Assembly (NCBI GenBank): GCA_937864115.1
Contig: CALMII010000056.1
Span: forward strand, 1-64,000
Source: an uncultured Steroidobacter sp.
GTDB taxonomy: Bacteria > Pseudomonadota > Gammaproteobacteria > Steroidobacterales > Steroidobacteraceae
DNA: 64,000 bases
Direction of reading: 5' to 3'
The notes under the pieces were generated by a model. The model did no database searches, was not told the origin of the DNA, and saw only the letters and a program-made list of their open reading frames with translations. A program made the position numbers and the translations under genes. Position 1 is the first letter of the stretch. Each line of letters begins with the position of its first letter. Positions 45,535 through 54,188 of the stretch are shown piece by piece.

Positions 45535-46569
45535 ATGGTTGCCCTGTCAGAGCCTGATGTGCGCCCAGCTGTGGCCATTGATGCGCCCGGCGAAGCGTCC
45601 GCCCAGGAAGGCGTGCTGGAGCTTGCCGGCGCCTTCAAGCTGCATTTCGGCGGTCAGCTCAACAACGTTCGCATTGCGTGGCGACTCGCCGGCGATGCCG
45701 GTCCGGTCGTCGCTGCATTGGGCGGAATTTCTGCGGGCCGCTACGTCACCGGCAACGCGCCGCGCGGCTGGTGGAGCGACATCGTCGGGGCGGGCGCGCC
45801 GCTCGATCTCCAACGTCACCGGGTTCTGGGATTCGATTTCCTCGGCGGCAGCGGCGAGACGACCGGACCGGGTCGCGGCCAGACGAATTTTCCCTCGATC
45901 AGTGCCTACGACCAGGCGGTCGTGCTGCATCACCTGATCGATCACCTGAACATCGAGTCGTTGCGTGCCGTGATCGGCGCGTCATATGGCGGCATGGTCG
46001 CTCTGGCTTTTGCCGAACGGTTTCCCGAGCGGGTAGCACATGTCGTCGTGATCAGCGCCGCCGATCGCGCTCATCCGATGGCGACTGCGTGGCGCAGCGT
46101 GCAGCGTGCCACCGTTCGCTACGCCCTGAAGAAGGACGACGGTCCCGAAGGCCTGCGCCTGGCACGAGCATTGGCGATGGCCACGTATCGCAGTCCGCAG
46201 GAATTCGCCACGCGCTTCGATGCGGAGCCGGAACGAATCGACGGGCGCTTCCAGTTTCCGGTCGAAACCTACCTGCTGGCGCGGGGCGACGCGTATGCGG
46301 CTTCGTATCTGCCGGAGGCCTTCCTGTGCCTGTCGGAGTCCATCGACCTGCACCGCGTCGATGCCACGCGCATCAAGGTGCCGACGACGCTGATCGGCGT
46401 TCATGAAGATCAGCTGGTGCCGTTGAGCGATATGCGCGCATTGCAGTCGAAGCTCGGCGGCCCGGCCGAGCTGATCGAGATTTCCTCCCTGTATGGCCAC
46501 GATGCCTTTCTCAAGGAACGTGAGGAACTGCGTCGTGCCTTCGATCATGTACTGGGGACCGCCCGATGA
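45535..46569 (+). CDS. metX: homoserine O-acyltransferase (MetX family)
   Basis: Activates homoserine by acylation (succinyl or acetyl) as the first committed step of methionine synthesis. The 344-residue alpha/beta hydrolase has LGGISAGRYVTG, the nucleophile elbow GASYGGMVAL, and the C-terminal His in YGHDAFLKE. Acyl donor choice cannot be read with certainty; succinyl is common for this subtype. I chose ATG 45535 because GGAG lies 9 nt upstream; GTG 45517 is an alternative. Controlled by the SAM-I riboswitch; overlaps metB by 4 bp. Confidence 0.9.
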   Translation: MVALSEPDVRPAVAIDAPGEASAQEGVLELAGAFKLHFGGQLNNVRIAWRLAGDAGPVVAALGGISAGRYVTGNAPRGWWSDIVGAGAPLDLQRHRVLGFDFLGGSGETTGPGRGQTNFPSISAYDQAVVLHHLIDHLNIESLRAVIGASYGGMVALAFAERFPERVAHVVVISAADRAHPMATAWRSVQRATVRYALKKDDGPEGLRLARALAMATYRSPQEFATRFDAEPERIDGRFQFPVETYLLARGDAYAASYLPEAFLCLSESIDLHRVDATRIKVPTTLIGVHEDQLVPLSDMRALQSKLGGPAELIEISSLYGHDAFLKEREELRRAFDHVLGTAR

Positions 46570-47729
46570 GCGACAGCTTCGGTTCCGCTACCCGCGCCGT
46601 CCGCGCCGCACTGGAGTCCGATACCCAGCACAAGGCGGTCGTGCCGCCGATTCATCTCACGTCGACCTATGCGTTCAAGGCATTCGGCGAGAAGGGCGCT
46701 TACGACTACACGCGCTCGGGCAATCCGACCCGCGATGCGCTGGGAGAGGCCATTGCGGCGCTCGAAGGCGCGGCAGGTGCCGTGATTACGGCATCGGGCC
46801 TTGCGGCTGTCACGCTCGTCTGTCAGTTGCTGAACGGCGATGAGCTGCTGATCGCTCCGCATGACTGCTATGGCGGAACGTATCGGCTCTTCGATTCGCT
46901 GTCGAAGCGGGGCGTGTTGCGGGTCGAGTTCGTCGATCAGACCGATCCGGCGGCGCTGGCAGCCGCGATGGCGAAGAACCCGCGACTCGTCTGGATCGAA
47001 ACGCCCAGCAATCCATTGCTGCGAATCGTCGATATCCGGCAGATCGCGGCGTCCGCGCACGCAGCCGGCGCGCTCGTGCTGGTCGACAATACCTTCCTGT
47101 CGCCAGCCTGGCAGCAGCCCATCGCGCTCGGCGCCGATCTGGTGCTGCATTCGACGACGAAGTACCTGAATGGTCACAGCGATGTGGTCGGCGGCGCCGT
47201 GGCGGCAGCCACCACCGAGCTGTACGAAAAGCTCGTGTGGTGGGCCAACTGCATCGGCGTGACCGGTTCGCCGTTCGACAGCTATCTGACGCTGCGCGGC
47301 CTGCGTACGTTGCACGCCCGGCTCGCCGTGCATGGCGGCAATGCGCTGCGAATCGCTGAATTGCTCGATCGCCATCCCGCCGTGAGTACGGTGTTCTATC
47401 CGGGGCTGCCGCAGCATCCCCAGCACGAACTGGCGAAACGTCAGCAAGGCGGCTTCGGTGCGATGGTGAGTTTCGAACTCAAAGGTGCCATTCCCCAGGT
47501 GCGCGCGTTCCTCACGGGATTGCGTTGCTTCTCGCTCGCCGAATCGCTCGGTGGTGTGGAAAGTCTCGTCGCGCATCCGGCCAGCATGACGCACGCCGGC
47601 ATGGCGGCCGATGCGCGTCTGCGTGCCGGCATTTCCGATTCGCTGTTGCGCCTGTCGGTCGGCATCGAGAACGTCGAGGATCTGATCAACGATCTGCAGG
47701 GTGGACTCGATCGCGCCGCCGCTGCCTGA
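46566..47729 (+). CDS. metB: cystathionine gamma-synthase / acylhomoserine sulfhydrylase
   Basis: A 387-residue PLP enzyme of the Cys/Met metabolism family, using acylhomoserine from MetX. YDYTRSGNPTRDALGEAIA, the substrate region APHDCYGGTYRL, LVDNTFLSPAWQ and the PLP lysine in LHSTTKYLNGHSDVVGG are clear, as is SLGGVESLVAHPASMTH. Cystathionine gamma-synthase is the most likely activity; direct sulfhydrylation cannot be excluded. ATGA overlap with metX makes a two-gene operon. Confidence 0.9.
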   Translation: MSDSFGSATRAVRAALESDTQHKAVVPPIHLTSTYAFKAFGEKGAYDYTRSGNPTRDALGEAIAALEGAAGAVITASGLAAVTLVCQLLNGDELLIAPHDCYGGTYRLFDSLSKRGVLRVEFVDQTDPAALAAAMAKNPRLVWIETPSNPLLRIVDIRQIAASAHAAGALVLVDNTFLSPAWQQPIALGADLVLHSTTKYLNGHSDVVGGAVAAATTELYEKLVWWANCIGVTGSPFDSYLTLRGLRTLHARLAVHGGNALRIAELLDRHPAVSTVFYPGLPQHPQHELAKRQQGGFGAMVSFELKGAIPQVRAFLTGLRCFSLAESLGGVESLVAHPASMTHAGMAADARLRAGISDSLLRLSVGIENVEDLINDLQGGLDRAAAA

Positions 47730-47804
47730 ATCGCCGCGGGCAGTGCCCGCCTGCATCGCTCTCTAGTACTCTGCGCGCCCGTACTTCACATCGACAGGGC
47801 GCCA

Positions 47805-48773
47805 ATGAGAACGCGAGTCAGCGAACTGCTGGGGATTCGATATCCGATCATCCAGGGCGGCATGCAATGGGTCGGCACCGCAGAGCTTGCATCGGCCGTT
47901 TCCAATGCCGGCGGCCTCGGCATTCTCACGGCGCTGACGCAGCCGACGCCGGATGACCTGCGCCGCGAAATCGAACGCTGTCGCGGCATGACGGACAAGC
48001 CCTTCGGCGTGAATCTCACCATCCTGCCCGCGATCACGCCGCCGCCGTATGCCGAGTACATGCGCGCGATCATCGAGAGCGGCATCAAGATCGTCGAAAC
48101 TGCGGGCAACAGTCCCAAGGATTTCATCGGCCTGTTCAAGCAGCACGGCGTCAAGGTCGTGCACAAGTGCACGTCGGTACGGCATGCGCTGTCTGCCGAG
48201 CGTCACGGCGTCGACATCGTCAGCATCGATGGTTTCGAATGCGCAGGCCATCCGGGTGAGGACGACGTCACCAACCTGATCCTGATTCCCGCTGCCGTGA
48301 GGGCGTTGAAGATTCCCGTCGTGGCCTCGGGTGGTATCGCCGACGGCCGCAGCATGGCGGCGGCATTCGCCTTCGGCGCGGAGGGCGTCAACATGGGCAC
48401 GCGCTTCATGTGTACGAAGGAAGCGCCGGTGCACGACAACATCAAACAGGCGCTGGTGAAAGCCACCGAGCGCGACACCAACCTGATGTTCCGCACCATG
48501 CACAACACGGCGCGCGTCTTCAAGAATGCGATCTCGGACGAAGTCGTGGCGATGGAGAAGCGCGGCGCGAAGTTCGAGGAAGTCAGGCCGCTGGTCTCCG
48601 GCGCCCGCGGCAAGGTCGCGCTGCGCGAAGGCGATGTGAACGGCGGCGTCGTCAGTGCGGGCATGGTGATCGGACTGATCGACGACGTGCCGACGTGTGC
48701 CGAACTGCTCGAGCGGATGGTTGCAGAGTGCCGCGAACAGCTGCAGCGTGCACTGCGCATGGCGACTGCCTGA
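47805..48773 (+). CDS. nitronate monooxygenase
   Basis: A 322-residue FMN-dependent barrel that oxidises nitronates such as propionate 3-nitronate. Starts MRTRVSELLGIRYPIIQGGMQWVG, then SNAGGLGILTA, GVNLTI, SIDGFECAGHPGEDDV, VVASGGIADGRSMAAAFAFGAEGVNMGTRF (the FMN phosphate site). It lies 16 bp before an enoyl-CoA hydratase gene and is likely co-transcribed with it; the joint role is not clear. Confidence 0.88.
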   Translation: MRTRVSELLGIRYPIIQGGMQWVGTAELASAVSNAGGLGILTALTQPTPDDLRREIERCRGMTDKPFGVNLTILPAITPPPYAEYMRAIIESGIKIVETAGNSPKDFIGLFKQHGVKVVHKCTSVRHALSAERHGVDIVSIDGFECAGHPGEDDVTNLILIPAAVRALKIPVVASGGIADGRSMAAAFAFGAEGVNMGTRFMCTKEAPVHDNIKQALVKATERDTNLMFRTMHNTARVFKNAISDEVVAMEKRGAKFEEVRPLVSGARGKVALREGDVNGGVVSAGMVIGLIDDVPTCAELLERMVAECREQLQRALRMATA

Positions 48774-48789
48774 TCGCGCGGAGAATCCG

Positions 48790-49680
48790 ATGGACTACGC
48801 GACGCTGCGATACGAAGTGGCCGACGGCCTGCTGATCCTGACGCTGAACCGTCCCGAGCGCATGAATGCGTTCACGACGCAGATGGCGGACGAACTGGTT
48901 CACGCATTCCGGCGCGTCAATGACGATGAAAACGTCCGCGCCGTCATCGTCACTGGTGCCGGCAAGGCTTTCTGTGTCGGCATGGACCTGTCGGTGTCCG
49001 GCAACGTGTTCGGACTGGATGAATCGCAGCGACCGACGCTCGACGACATGCACGACCGGCTTCACGACCGGGTGATCGAACAGGGTGTGCGCGATACCGG
49101 CGGGCGCGTGACGCTGGCCATTTTCGAGTGCACCAAACCGGTCATCGCGGCCGTGAACGGCGTTGCCGTCGGCATCGGCGCGACCATGACGCTGGCGATG
49201 GATATTCGCCTGGCGTCGGAGAGTGCCAAGTTCGGCTTCGTCTTCGGCAAGATCGGCATCGTGCCGGAAGCGTGTTCGTCCTGGTTCCTGCCGCGCGTCG
49301 TGGGACTGTCGCAGGCGCTGGAGTGGGTCTACACCGCGGATATCTTCGATGCGCAGGAAGCGCAGCGCGGCAGACTGGTGAAAGCGGTCGTACCGCCCGG
49401 GCAACTGCTGGATGAAGCGAAGAAGCTGGCACGCAGGATCATCGACAGCCGCTCGCCGGTGGCGATCGCGCTCGCACGCCAGATGCTGTATCGCAATTCG
49501 GCGCAGGCGCATCCGCTGGAAGCGCATCGCGTCGACTCGCTGGCCGTGTTCTACACGAGCCTGCGCGACGGCAAGGAGGGCGTGCAGTCGTTCATGGAGA
49601 AGCGATCGCCCCGGTTCGAGGCGATGCTGCCGCGCGATCTGCCGCCGTTCTACGCAGAGTGGACGCGCGAACCGCGCTGA
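48790..49680 (+). CDS. enoyl-CoA hydratase/isomerase (crotonase family)
   Basis: A 296-residue crotonase. LILTLNRPERMNAFTTQM, VTGAGKAFCVGMDLS (first oxyanion NH) and KPVIAAVNGVAVGIGATMTLAMDIRLAS (second) are present; the position of the catalytic Glu is kept in FGKIGIVPEACSSWFL. It is somewhat longer than a standard hydratase. The substrate is unknown. I chose ATG 48790; upstream residues of the frame are a shadow of the previous gene. It converges with the RNA at 49690. Confidence 0.88.
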   Translation: MDYATLRYEVADGLLILTLNRPERMNAFTTQMADELVHAFRRVNDDENVRAVIVTGAGKAFCVGMDLSVSGNVFGLDESQRPTLDDMHDRLHDRVIEQGVRDTGGRVTLAIFECTKPVIAAVNGVAVGIGATMTLAMDIRLASESAKFGFVFGKIGIVPEACSSWFLPRVVGLSQALEWVYTADIFDAQEAQRGRLVKAVVPPGQLLDEAKKLARRIIDSRSPVAIALARQMLYRNSAQAHPLEAHRVDSLAVFYTSLRDGKEGVQSFMEKRSPRFEAMLPRDLPPFYAEWTREPR

Positions 49681-49689
49681 GAACGTCGG

Positions 49690-49930
49690 ACAAAAAAATA
49701 GGCCGGCTCTTCGCCGGCCTTGATGTGGCAACCTAGAAGCGCGGTCGTGGCGATATCGGCGGAGCCGTCATCGACCTTGGGGACTAACCCGACACGAGCC
49801 CTGTTTCCACCAAAGACACCTCGACCGTAGTGGTCGAGACATGGAGATTTGCCCGAAGGCGGAAGCCCCGGCCAGAGATCGAATCACCGGAGCCGGGGAG
49901 ATCATAACCGCCTCACCGCGGTTTGTGGCA
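49690..49930 (-). ncRNA. candidate structured RNA of about 200 nt, unidentified
   Basis: The 311-bp gap between the hydratase and leuB has no protein gene. On the minus strand it ends in a strong terminator and can fold into a long closing stem (ACCGCGGT with ACCGCGCT-side bases near 49745-49760 and 49905-49920), a CCCCGGC/GCCGGGG hairpin and a TCGACC/GGTCGA hairpin. TTGCCA and TATGAT with a 19-bp spacer near 49890-49930 could be its promoter. The size recalls 6S RNA, but I cannot match the 6S consensus. It could also be a leuB 3' trailer. Confidence 0.4.
49692..49721 (-). terminator. intrinsic terminator, minus strand
   Basis: On the minus strand AAGGCCGGC, GAAGA and GCCGGCC form a tight hairpin followed by TATTTTTTT. 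The U-run is only on this strand, so it ends a minus-strand transcript rather than the hydratase message. Confidence 0.85.
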
Positions 49931-49971
49931 AGAAAATTTTCCCCTCGGCGCCACTCCCTTTGGCGCCTGTA

Positions 49972-49993
49972 AAATCATGTAGTTACATGATTT
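49972..49993. repeat. 22-bp palindrome over the leuB stop codon
   Basis: AAATCATGTA, two central bases GT, then TACATGATTT: a perfect 10-bp inverted repeat. The 2-nt centre does not favour an RNA hairpin, so a protein-binding site is more likely. It is AT-rich against a GC-rich background and overlaps the leuB stop. Confidence 0.75.
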
Positions 49994-51059
49994 ACTGCAG
50001 GATTCGCTTGACCACTTCGTCGCCCGCTTCGCGGGTGGTTCGGGCGGCCTTGCCGGCAGCAATATCGGCGGTCCGGAGGCCGGCGGCGATGGCGTCCGCC
50101 ACAGCTTTTTCAACCACTTGCGCCTCGGCCGGCAGCTCCAGGGAGTGCCGCAGCAGCATGGCGACGCTCAGGATCGTGCCGATGGGGTTGGCGATGCCCT
50201 GGCCGGCAATGTCCGGGGCAGAGCCGTGGATGGGCTCATAAAGGCCCAGGCGGCCTGCGCCAAGGGAGGCGGAGGGCAGCAACCCCAGCGAGCCTGCCAG
50301 CATGGAGGCCTCGTCGGTGAGGATGTCGCCGAACATGTTCTCGGTGACGATCACATCGAAGCTCGCTGGCTTGCGGATGAGATGCATGGCCGCGGAGTCG
50401 ACCAGCATGTGTTCCAGTTTCACTTCGGGGAATTCCTTGCCCAGCACGCGTTCGACCGTGCTGCGCCACAGGCGCGAGGTTTCCAGCACGTTGGCCTTGT
50501 CGACCGAGGCAATCGATTTACGTCGCGACATCGCGAGCCGGCCGGCCACGCGCGTGACACGTTCGATCTCTTCGACGGTGTAGGTGCACAGGTCGCTCGC
50601 GGAGTCCGCCGTGCGGGTTTTCTCGCCGAAATAAATGCCGCCCGTCAGTTCGCGCACGACCATGATGTCCGTGCCTTGCAGGACTTCCGGCTTGAGCGGC
50701 GAAGCGTCGAGCAGCGTTGTATGCAGGCTGACGGGACGCAGGTTCGCAAACAGGCCGAGGCCTTTGCGCAGCGCCAGCAATCCCTGTTCGGGTCGCACCT
50801 TGGCGTTCGGATCCGACCACTTCGGGCCGCCCACGGCGCCGAGCAGTACTGCATCTGCAGTGCCGCACGCGGACAACGTCGAAGCCGGCAGGGCGGATTG
50901 CGTCGCGTCGATCGCCGCACCGCCGATCAGGTGGGCTTCGAACCTGAAGTCATGGCCGAAACGGCTGGCGACCGCTTCGAGAACGCGCGTGCCTTCATGC
51001 GTGACTTCGGGGCCGATGCCGTCGCCGCCAAGAATGACGATCTTTGCCTGGATGCTCAT
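49992..51059 (-). CDS. leuB: 3-isopropylmalate dehydrogenase
   Basis: Oxidative decarboxylation of 3-isopropylmalate in leucine synthesis. The 355 residues start MSIQAKIVILGGDGIGPEV and show AVLLGAVGGPKW, RELTGGIYFGEKTR, DKANVLETSRLWR and the NAD-site GSAPDIAGQGIANPIG. I chose ATG 51059, which overlaps the leuD stop by 4 bp. Third of the leuC-leuD-leuB operon. The stop lies within a palindrome. Confidence 0.96.
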   Translation of the reverse strand: MSIQAKIVILGGDGIGPEVTHEGTRVLEAVASRFGHDFRFEAHLIGGAAIDATQSALPASTLSACGTADAVLLGAVGGPKWSDPNAKVRPEQGLLALRKGLGLFANLRPVSLHTTLLDASPLKPEVLQGTDIMVVRELTGGIYFGEKTRTADSASDLCTYTVEEIERVTRVAGRLAMSRRKSIASVDKANVLETSRLWRSTVERVLGKEFPEVKLEHMLVDSAAMHLIRKPASFDVIVTENMFGDILTDEASMLAGSLGLLPSASLGAGRLGLYEPIHGSAPDIAGQGIANPIGTILSVAMLLRHSLELPAEAQVVEKAVADAIAAGLRTADIAAGKAARTTREAGDEVVKRILQ

Positions 51060-51631
51060 GCGCGTCCCTGTTCGAATCTTGTGATGGCATCCGCCTGCTG
51101 CTGCAGGAAGCCGAGTTCGTCCGTGCCGTTCAGCAGGCAATAGCGAGCAAAGCTCTCGATGGGAAATGTCACGGACGTGCCGTTGGGCAGCGTCAGCATA
51201 TTGGTTTCCAGATCGACCTTCACCTGCGCGCCGGGATTCGCGAGCAGCCACTGGTGCGTCGTCTCGTCGACGACGACCGGCAGCAGGCCGTTCTTGAGCG
51301 AATTGCTGCGGAAGATATCGGCGATCTCGGTGCTGATGACGACGCGGAAACCGAAGTCCACCAGCGCCCACGGCGCATGTTCACGCGAAGAGCCGCAACC
51401 GAAGTTGCGCCCTGCGACCAGCACCGAGCATCCGGTCGCTTCGGGGCGATTCAGAACGAAGTCAGGCTTCGTCGCGCCGGCGCTGTCGTAGCGCCAGTCA
51501 GCGAACAGCTGCTTGCCGAGTCCTTCCTTGGTGGTCGTCGTCAGGAAGCGCGCCGGGATGATCTGGTCGGTGTCGATGTTCGTCGAAGGGAGGACGACGG
51601 TTTTCGATTCGATGGTGCGGATGGGTTGCAT
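51056..51631 (-). CDS. leuD: 3-isopropylmalate dehydratase small subunit
   Basis: The small (swivelling) subunit of isopropylmalate isomerase. The 191 residues carry NIDTDQIIPARFL, AGRNFGCGSSREHAPWAL and IFRSNSLKNGLLPVV, which bind substrate with LeuC. The start at 51631 lies 2 bp after the leuC stop; a longer frame upstream is a leuC shadow. Confidence 0.96.
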   Translation of the reverse strand: MQPIRTIESKTVVLPSTNIDTDQIIPARFLTTTTKEGLGKQLFADWRYDSAGATKPDFVLNRPEATGCSVLVAGRNFGCGSSREHAPWALVDFGFRVVISTEIADIFRSNSLKNGLLPVVVDETTHQWLLANPGAQVKVDLETNMLTLPNGTSVTFPIESFARYCLLNGTDELGFLQQQADAITRFEQGRA

Positions 51632-51633
51632 GG

Positions 51634-53049
51634 TTAGTGTGCGACCGATTGCAGGTATTCGCGCGGATCGGTGATGCGGCCGGCGATGGCGGCGGCGGCG
51701 GCGGTTGCCGGGCTCGCAAGCAGCGTGCGTGCGCCGATGCCCTGGCGTCCTTCGAAGTTGCGATTGCTGGTGCTGACGGCGTACTGACCCTTGTCGACGA
51801 GATCGCCGTTCATGCCCAGGCACATCGAGCAGCCCGATTCGCGCCATTCCGCGCCGGCGTCAGTGAAGATCTTGTCGAGGCCGCGTGCCTCAGCCTCGCG
51901 CTTGATCTGCTGCGAGCCGGGGACGATCAGGGCGCGTACCCCCTTCGCGACCTTGCGACCCTTCATGACGCTGGCGGCGAGTTCGAGATCGGAAAGACGT
52001 GCATTCGTGCAGCTGCCGACGAACACGACCTGAATCGGTTTGCCGGCGAGTTTTTCGCCGCCCGTGAGGCCCATGTAGGCCAGCGATTTGTCGTGCACCG
52101 GATCGTTGACGCGCGTCGGCACGGAGCCGTTGATCGGCACGACCATGCCGGGATGAGTGCCGTACGTGATCATCGGCTCGAGCATGCTGGCATCGAACTC
52201 CACGACACGATCGAACCGCGCGCCGGGATCGGTCTTGAGCTTGCGCCATTCGGCGACTGCCTTGTCCCAGTCAGCGCCCTGCGGCGCGAAGCGCCGGCCT
52301 TTCAGATATGCGAATGTCGTTTCGTCCGGGGCGATCATGCCGGCGCGCGCACCGGCCTCGATCGACATGTTGCAGATGGTCATGCGCTCGTCCATCGACA
52401 TCGCTTCGATGGCTTCGCCGCGATATTCGATGACGTGACCGGTGCCGCCGGAGACGCCGATCTTGCCGATGATGGCGAGAATCAGATCCTTCGCCGTGAC
52501 GCCGGGCGCGAGGCGGCCTTTCACTTCGATGGCGAGTGTCTTGGGACGTCGCTGCAGCAGGCACTGCGTTGCGAGCACGTGTCCCACTTCAGTGGTGCCG
52601 ATGCCGAAGGCGAGGGCGCCGAAGGCGCCGTGCGTGGCCGTGTGGCTGTCGCCGCAGACGATGGTCTTGCCGGGCTGGGTCGCGCCCTGTTCCGGACCGA
52701 TGACGTGCACGATGCCGCGCTGGTCGCTGCCGAGGCCGAGCAGTTCGACGCCGAACTCGCGGGCGTTCTTTTCGAGTTCCTTCACCTGCTTCGCGGCGGA
52801 CTCCACCTTGATCGGCACGCGACCGAAGACTTCATCGGGATCGGTCGGCGTGGAGTGATCCATCGTCGCGAGCGTGCGGTCCGTGCGGCGGACCTTGAGC
52901 CCCAGCGAGCGCAGCAGCGAGAAGGCTTGCGGCGAGGTGACTTCGTGCACCAGGTGCAGGTCGATGTACAGCACCGCCGGCGTGTCGGCCGTTTCCGGAA
53001 CGACCTGGTGCTGTTCCCAGACTTTCTCGAAGAGTGTCTTGGCGTTCAT
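51634..53049 (-). CDS. leuC: 3-isopropylmalate dehydratase large subunit
   Basis: An aconitase-family 4Fe-4S subunit. The 471 residues have YIDLHLVHEVTSPQAF, IVCGDSHTATHGAFGALAFGIG, and the cluster cysteines in FVGSCTNARL and CSMCLGMNGD. Normal length, starts MNAKTLFEKVWEQH. First gene of leuCDB, 107 bp after ilvE. Confidence 0.96.
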   Translation of the reverse strand: MNAKTLFEKVWEQHQVVPETADTPAVLYIDLHLVHEVTSPQAFSLLRSLGLKVRRTDRTLATMDHSTPTDPDEVFGRVPIKVESAAKQVKELEKNAREFGVELLGLGSDQRGIVHVIGPEQGATQPGKTIVCGDSHTATHGAFGALAFGIGTTEVGHVLATQCLLQRRPKTLAIEVKGRLAPGVTAKDLILAIIGKIGVSGGTGHVIEYRGEAIEAMSMDERMTICNMSIEAGARAGMIAPDETTFAYLKGRRFAPQGADWDKAVAEWRKLKTDPGARFDRVVEFDASMLEPMITYGTHPGMVVPINGSVPTRVNDPVHDKSLAYMGLTGGEKLAGKPIQVVFVGSCTNARLSDLELAASVMKGRKVAKGVRALIVPGSQQIKREAEARGLDKIFTDAGAEWRESGCSMCLGMNGDLVDKGQYAVSTSNRNFEGRQGIGARTLLASPATAAAAAIAGRITDPREYLQSVAH

Positions 53050-53156
53050 GAATGAATGGACGGATCCTCGGGCGACGCCGGCAGAGTGCCGGGTCGACGC
53101 TGGTTCGTGTTTGATGAATCGTCAGTGCAGCATCGCGGCACGCGATGGGTCACGGA

Positions 53157-54116
53157 TCAGGCGCCCACCGCCACGTTCTTCTTGCCGTCGGTGCAGGATT
53201 CCAGCCAGCCCCACTTGTCCGGGGTCTTGCCGTTGAACAGGCCGAAGAAGGCAGACTGCAATGCCTCGGTCACCGGGCCGCGCTTGCCGGCACCGATGGT
53301 GATGTGATCGACCGAGCGCACGGGCGTGATTTCGGCGGCCGTGCCGGTGAGGAAGATCTCGTCCGCCACGTACAGCAGTTCGCGCGGAATGGCCTGTTCG
53401 CGCACTTCGAAACCATGCGCGCGGGCCAGCGTCACGACGGTGTCGCGCGTGATGCCCTGCAGGATCGAATTCGACAGAGCCGGCGTGTAGATCAGCCCAT
53501 CGCGGATCAGGAACAGGTTCTCGCCGGCGCCTTCGCTGACCATGCCATCGGTGCTGAGACCGATGCCTTCGGCGAAGCCCAGACGCTTGGCTTCCATGCT
53601 GATGAGCTGGCTTGACAGGTAATTGCCGGCCGCCTTGCCCATGGCCGGAATCGTGTTCGGCGCGAGGCGCTGCCAGGACGACACGCAGACGTCGATACCG
53701 TTCTGCAAGCCTTCGGCGCCGAGATACGCGCCCCACTCGAACGCAGCGACGACCGTATCCACCGGCGGCGGATTCTTCGGCGCGACGCCGATTTCGCCGT
53801 AGCCGCGGAAGGCGAACGGACGCATGTACGCGCCCTTGTTCAATTCATTGCTGACGATGATTTCCTTGCACGCCGCGTTGATGTCATCGGGCGTGTAGGG
53901 GATCTCGATGCGATGGATCTTCGCCGAATCGAACAGCCGGCGCGTGTGATCCTTCAGACGGAAAATGATCGGGCCATTGGCGGTGGCGTAGGAACGCACG
54001 CCTTCGAATACCGTCGAGCCGTAGTGCAGCGCATGGGCCAGCACATGGACCGTGGCTTTCTCCCAGGGCACGAGTTTGCCGTTGTACCAGATGTGTTTGG
54101 CGGCATGGATGGGCAT
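53157..54116 (-). CDS. ilvE: branched-chain amino acid aminotransferase
   Basis: The last step of Ile, Val and Leu synthesis. The 319-residue fold-type IV PLP enzyme follows E. coli IlvE closely: VHVLAHALHYGSTVFEGVRSY, FEWGAYLGAEGLQNGID, the PLP lysine in AMGKAAGNYLSSQL, SEGAGENLFLIRDG and GTAAEITPVRSVDH. Lies between leuC and ilvC on the same strand; a hairpin separates it from ilvC. Confidence 0.95.
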   Translation of the reverse strand: MPIHAAKHIWYNGKLVPWEKATVHVLAHALHYGSTVFEGVRSYATANGPIIFRLKDHTRRLFDSAKIHRIEIPYTPDDINAACKEIIVSNELNKGAYMRPFAFRGYGEIGVAPKNPPPVDTVVAAFEWGAYLGAEGLQNGIDVCVSSWQRLAPNTIPAMGKAAGNYLSSQLISMEAKRLGFAEGIGLSTDGMVSEGAGENLFLIRDGLIYTPALSNSILQGITRDTVVTLARAHGFEVREQAIPRELLYVADEIFLTGTAAEITPVRSVDHITIGAGKRGPVTEALQSAFFGLFNGKTPDKWGWLESCTDGKKNVAVGA

Positions 54117-54145
54117 GGCGGGCTCCTGACTCGTGCTGTTGAATG

Positions 54146-54176
54146 CAGAAGGCCCGACCGGTCATCCGATCGGGCC
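54146..54176 (-). terminator. hairpin between ilvC and ilvE
   Basis: On the minus strand AGGCCCGATCGG pairs with CCGGTCGGGCCT (near perfect) followed by TCTG. The weak U-run suggests a partial terminator or RNA-processing site. Confidence 0.5.
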
Positions 54177-54188
54177 TCGCAATTCGAC

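Noticed and set aside
49696..49716. Seventh REP copy
   Set aside because: GGCCGGC is shared, but the loop CTCTTC and the one-sided U-run mark an ordinary terminator without the outer CCCACAGG arms.
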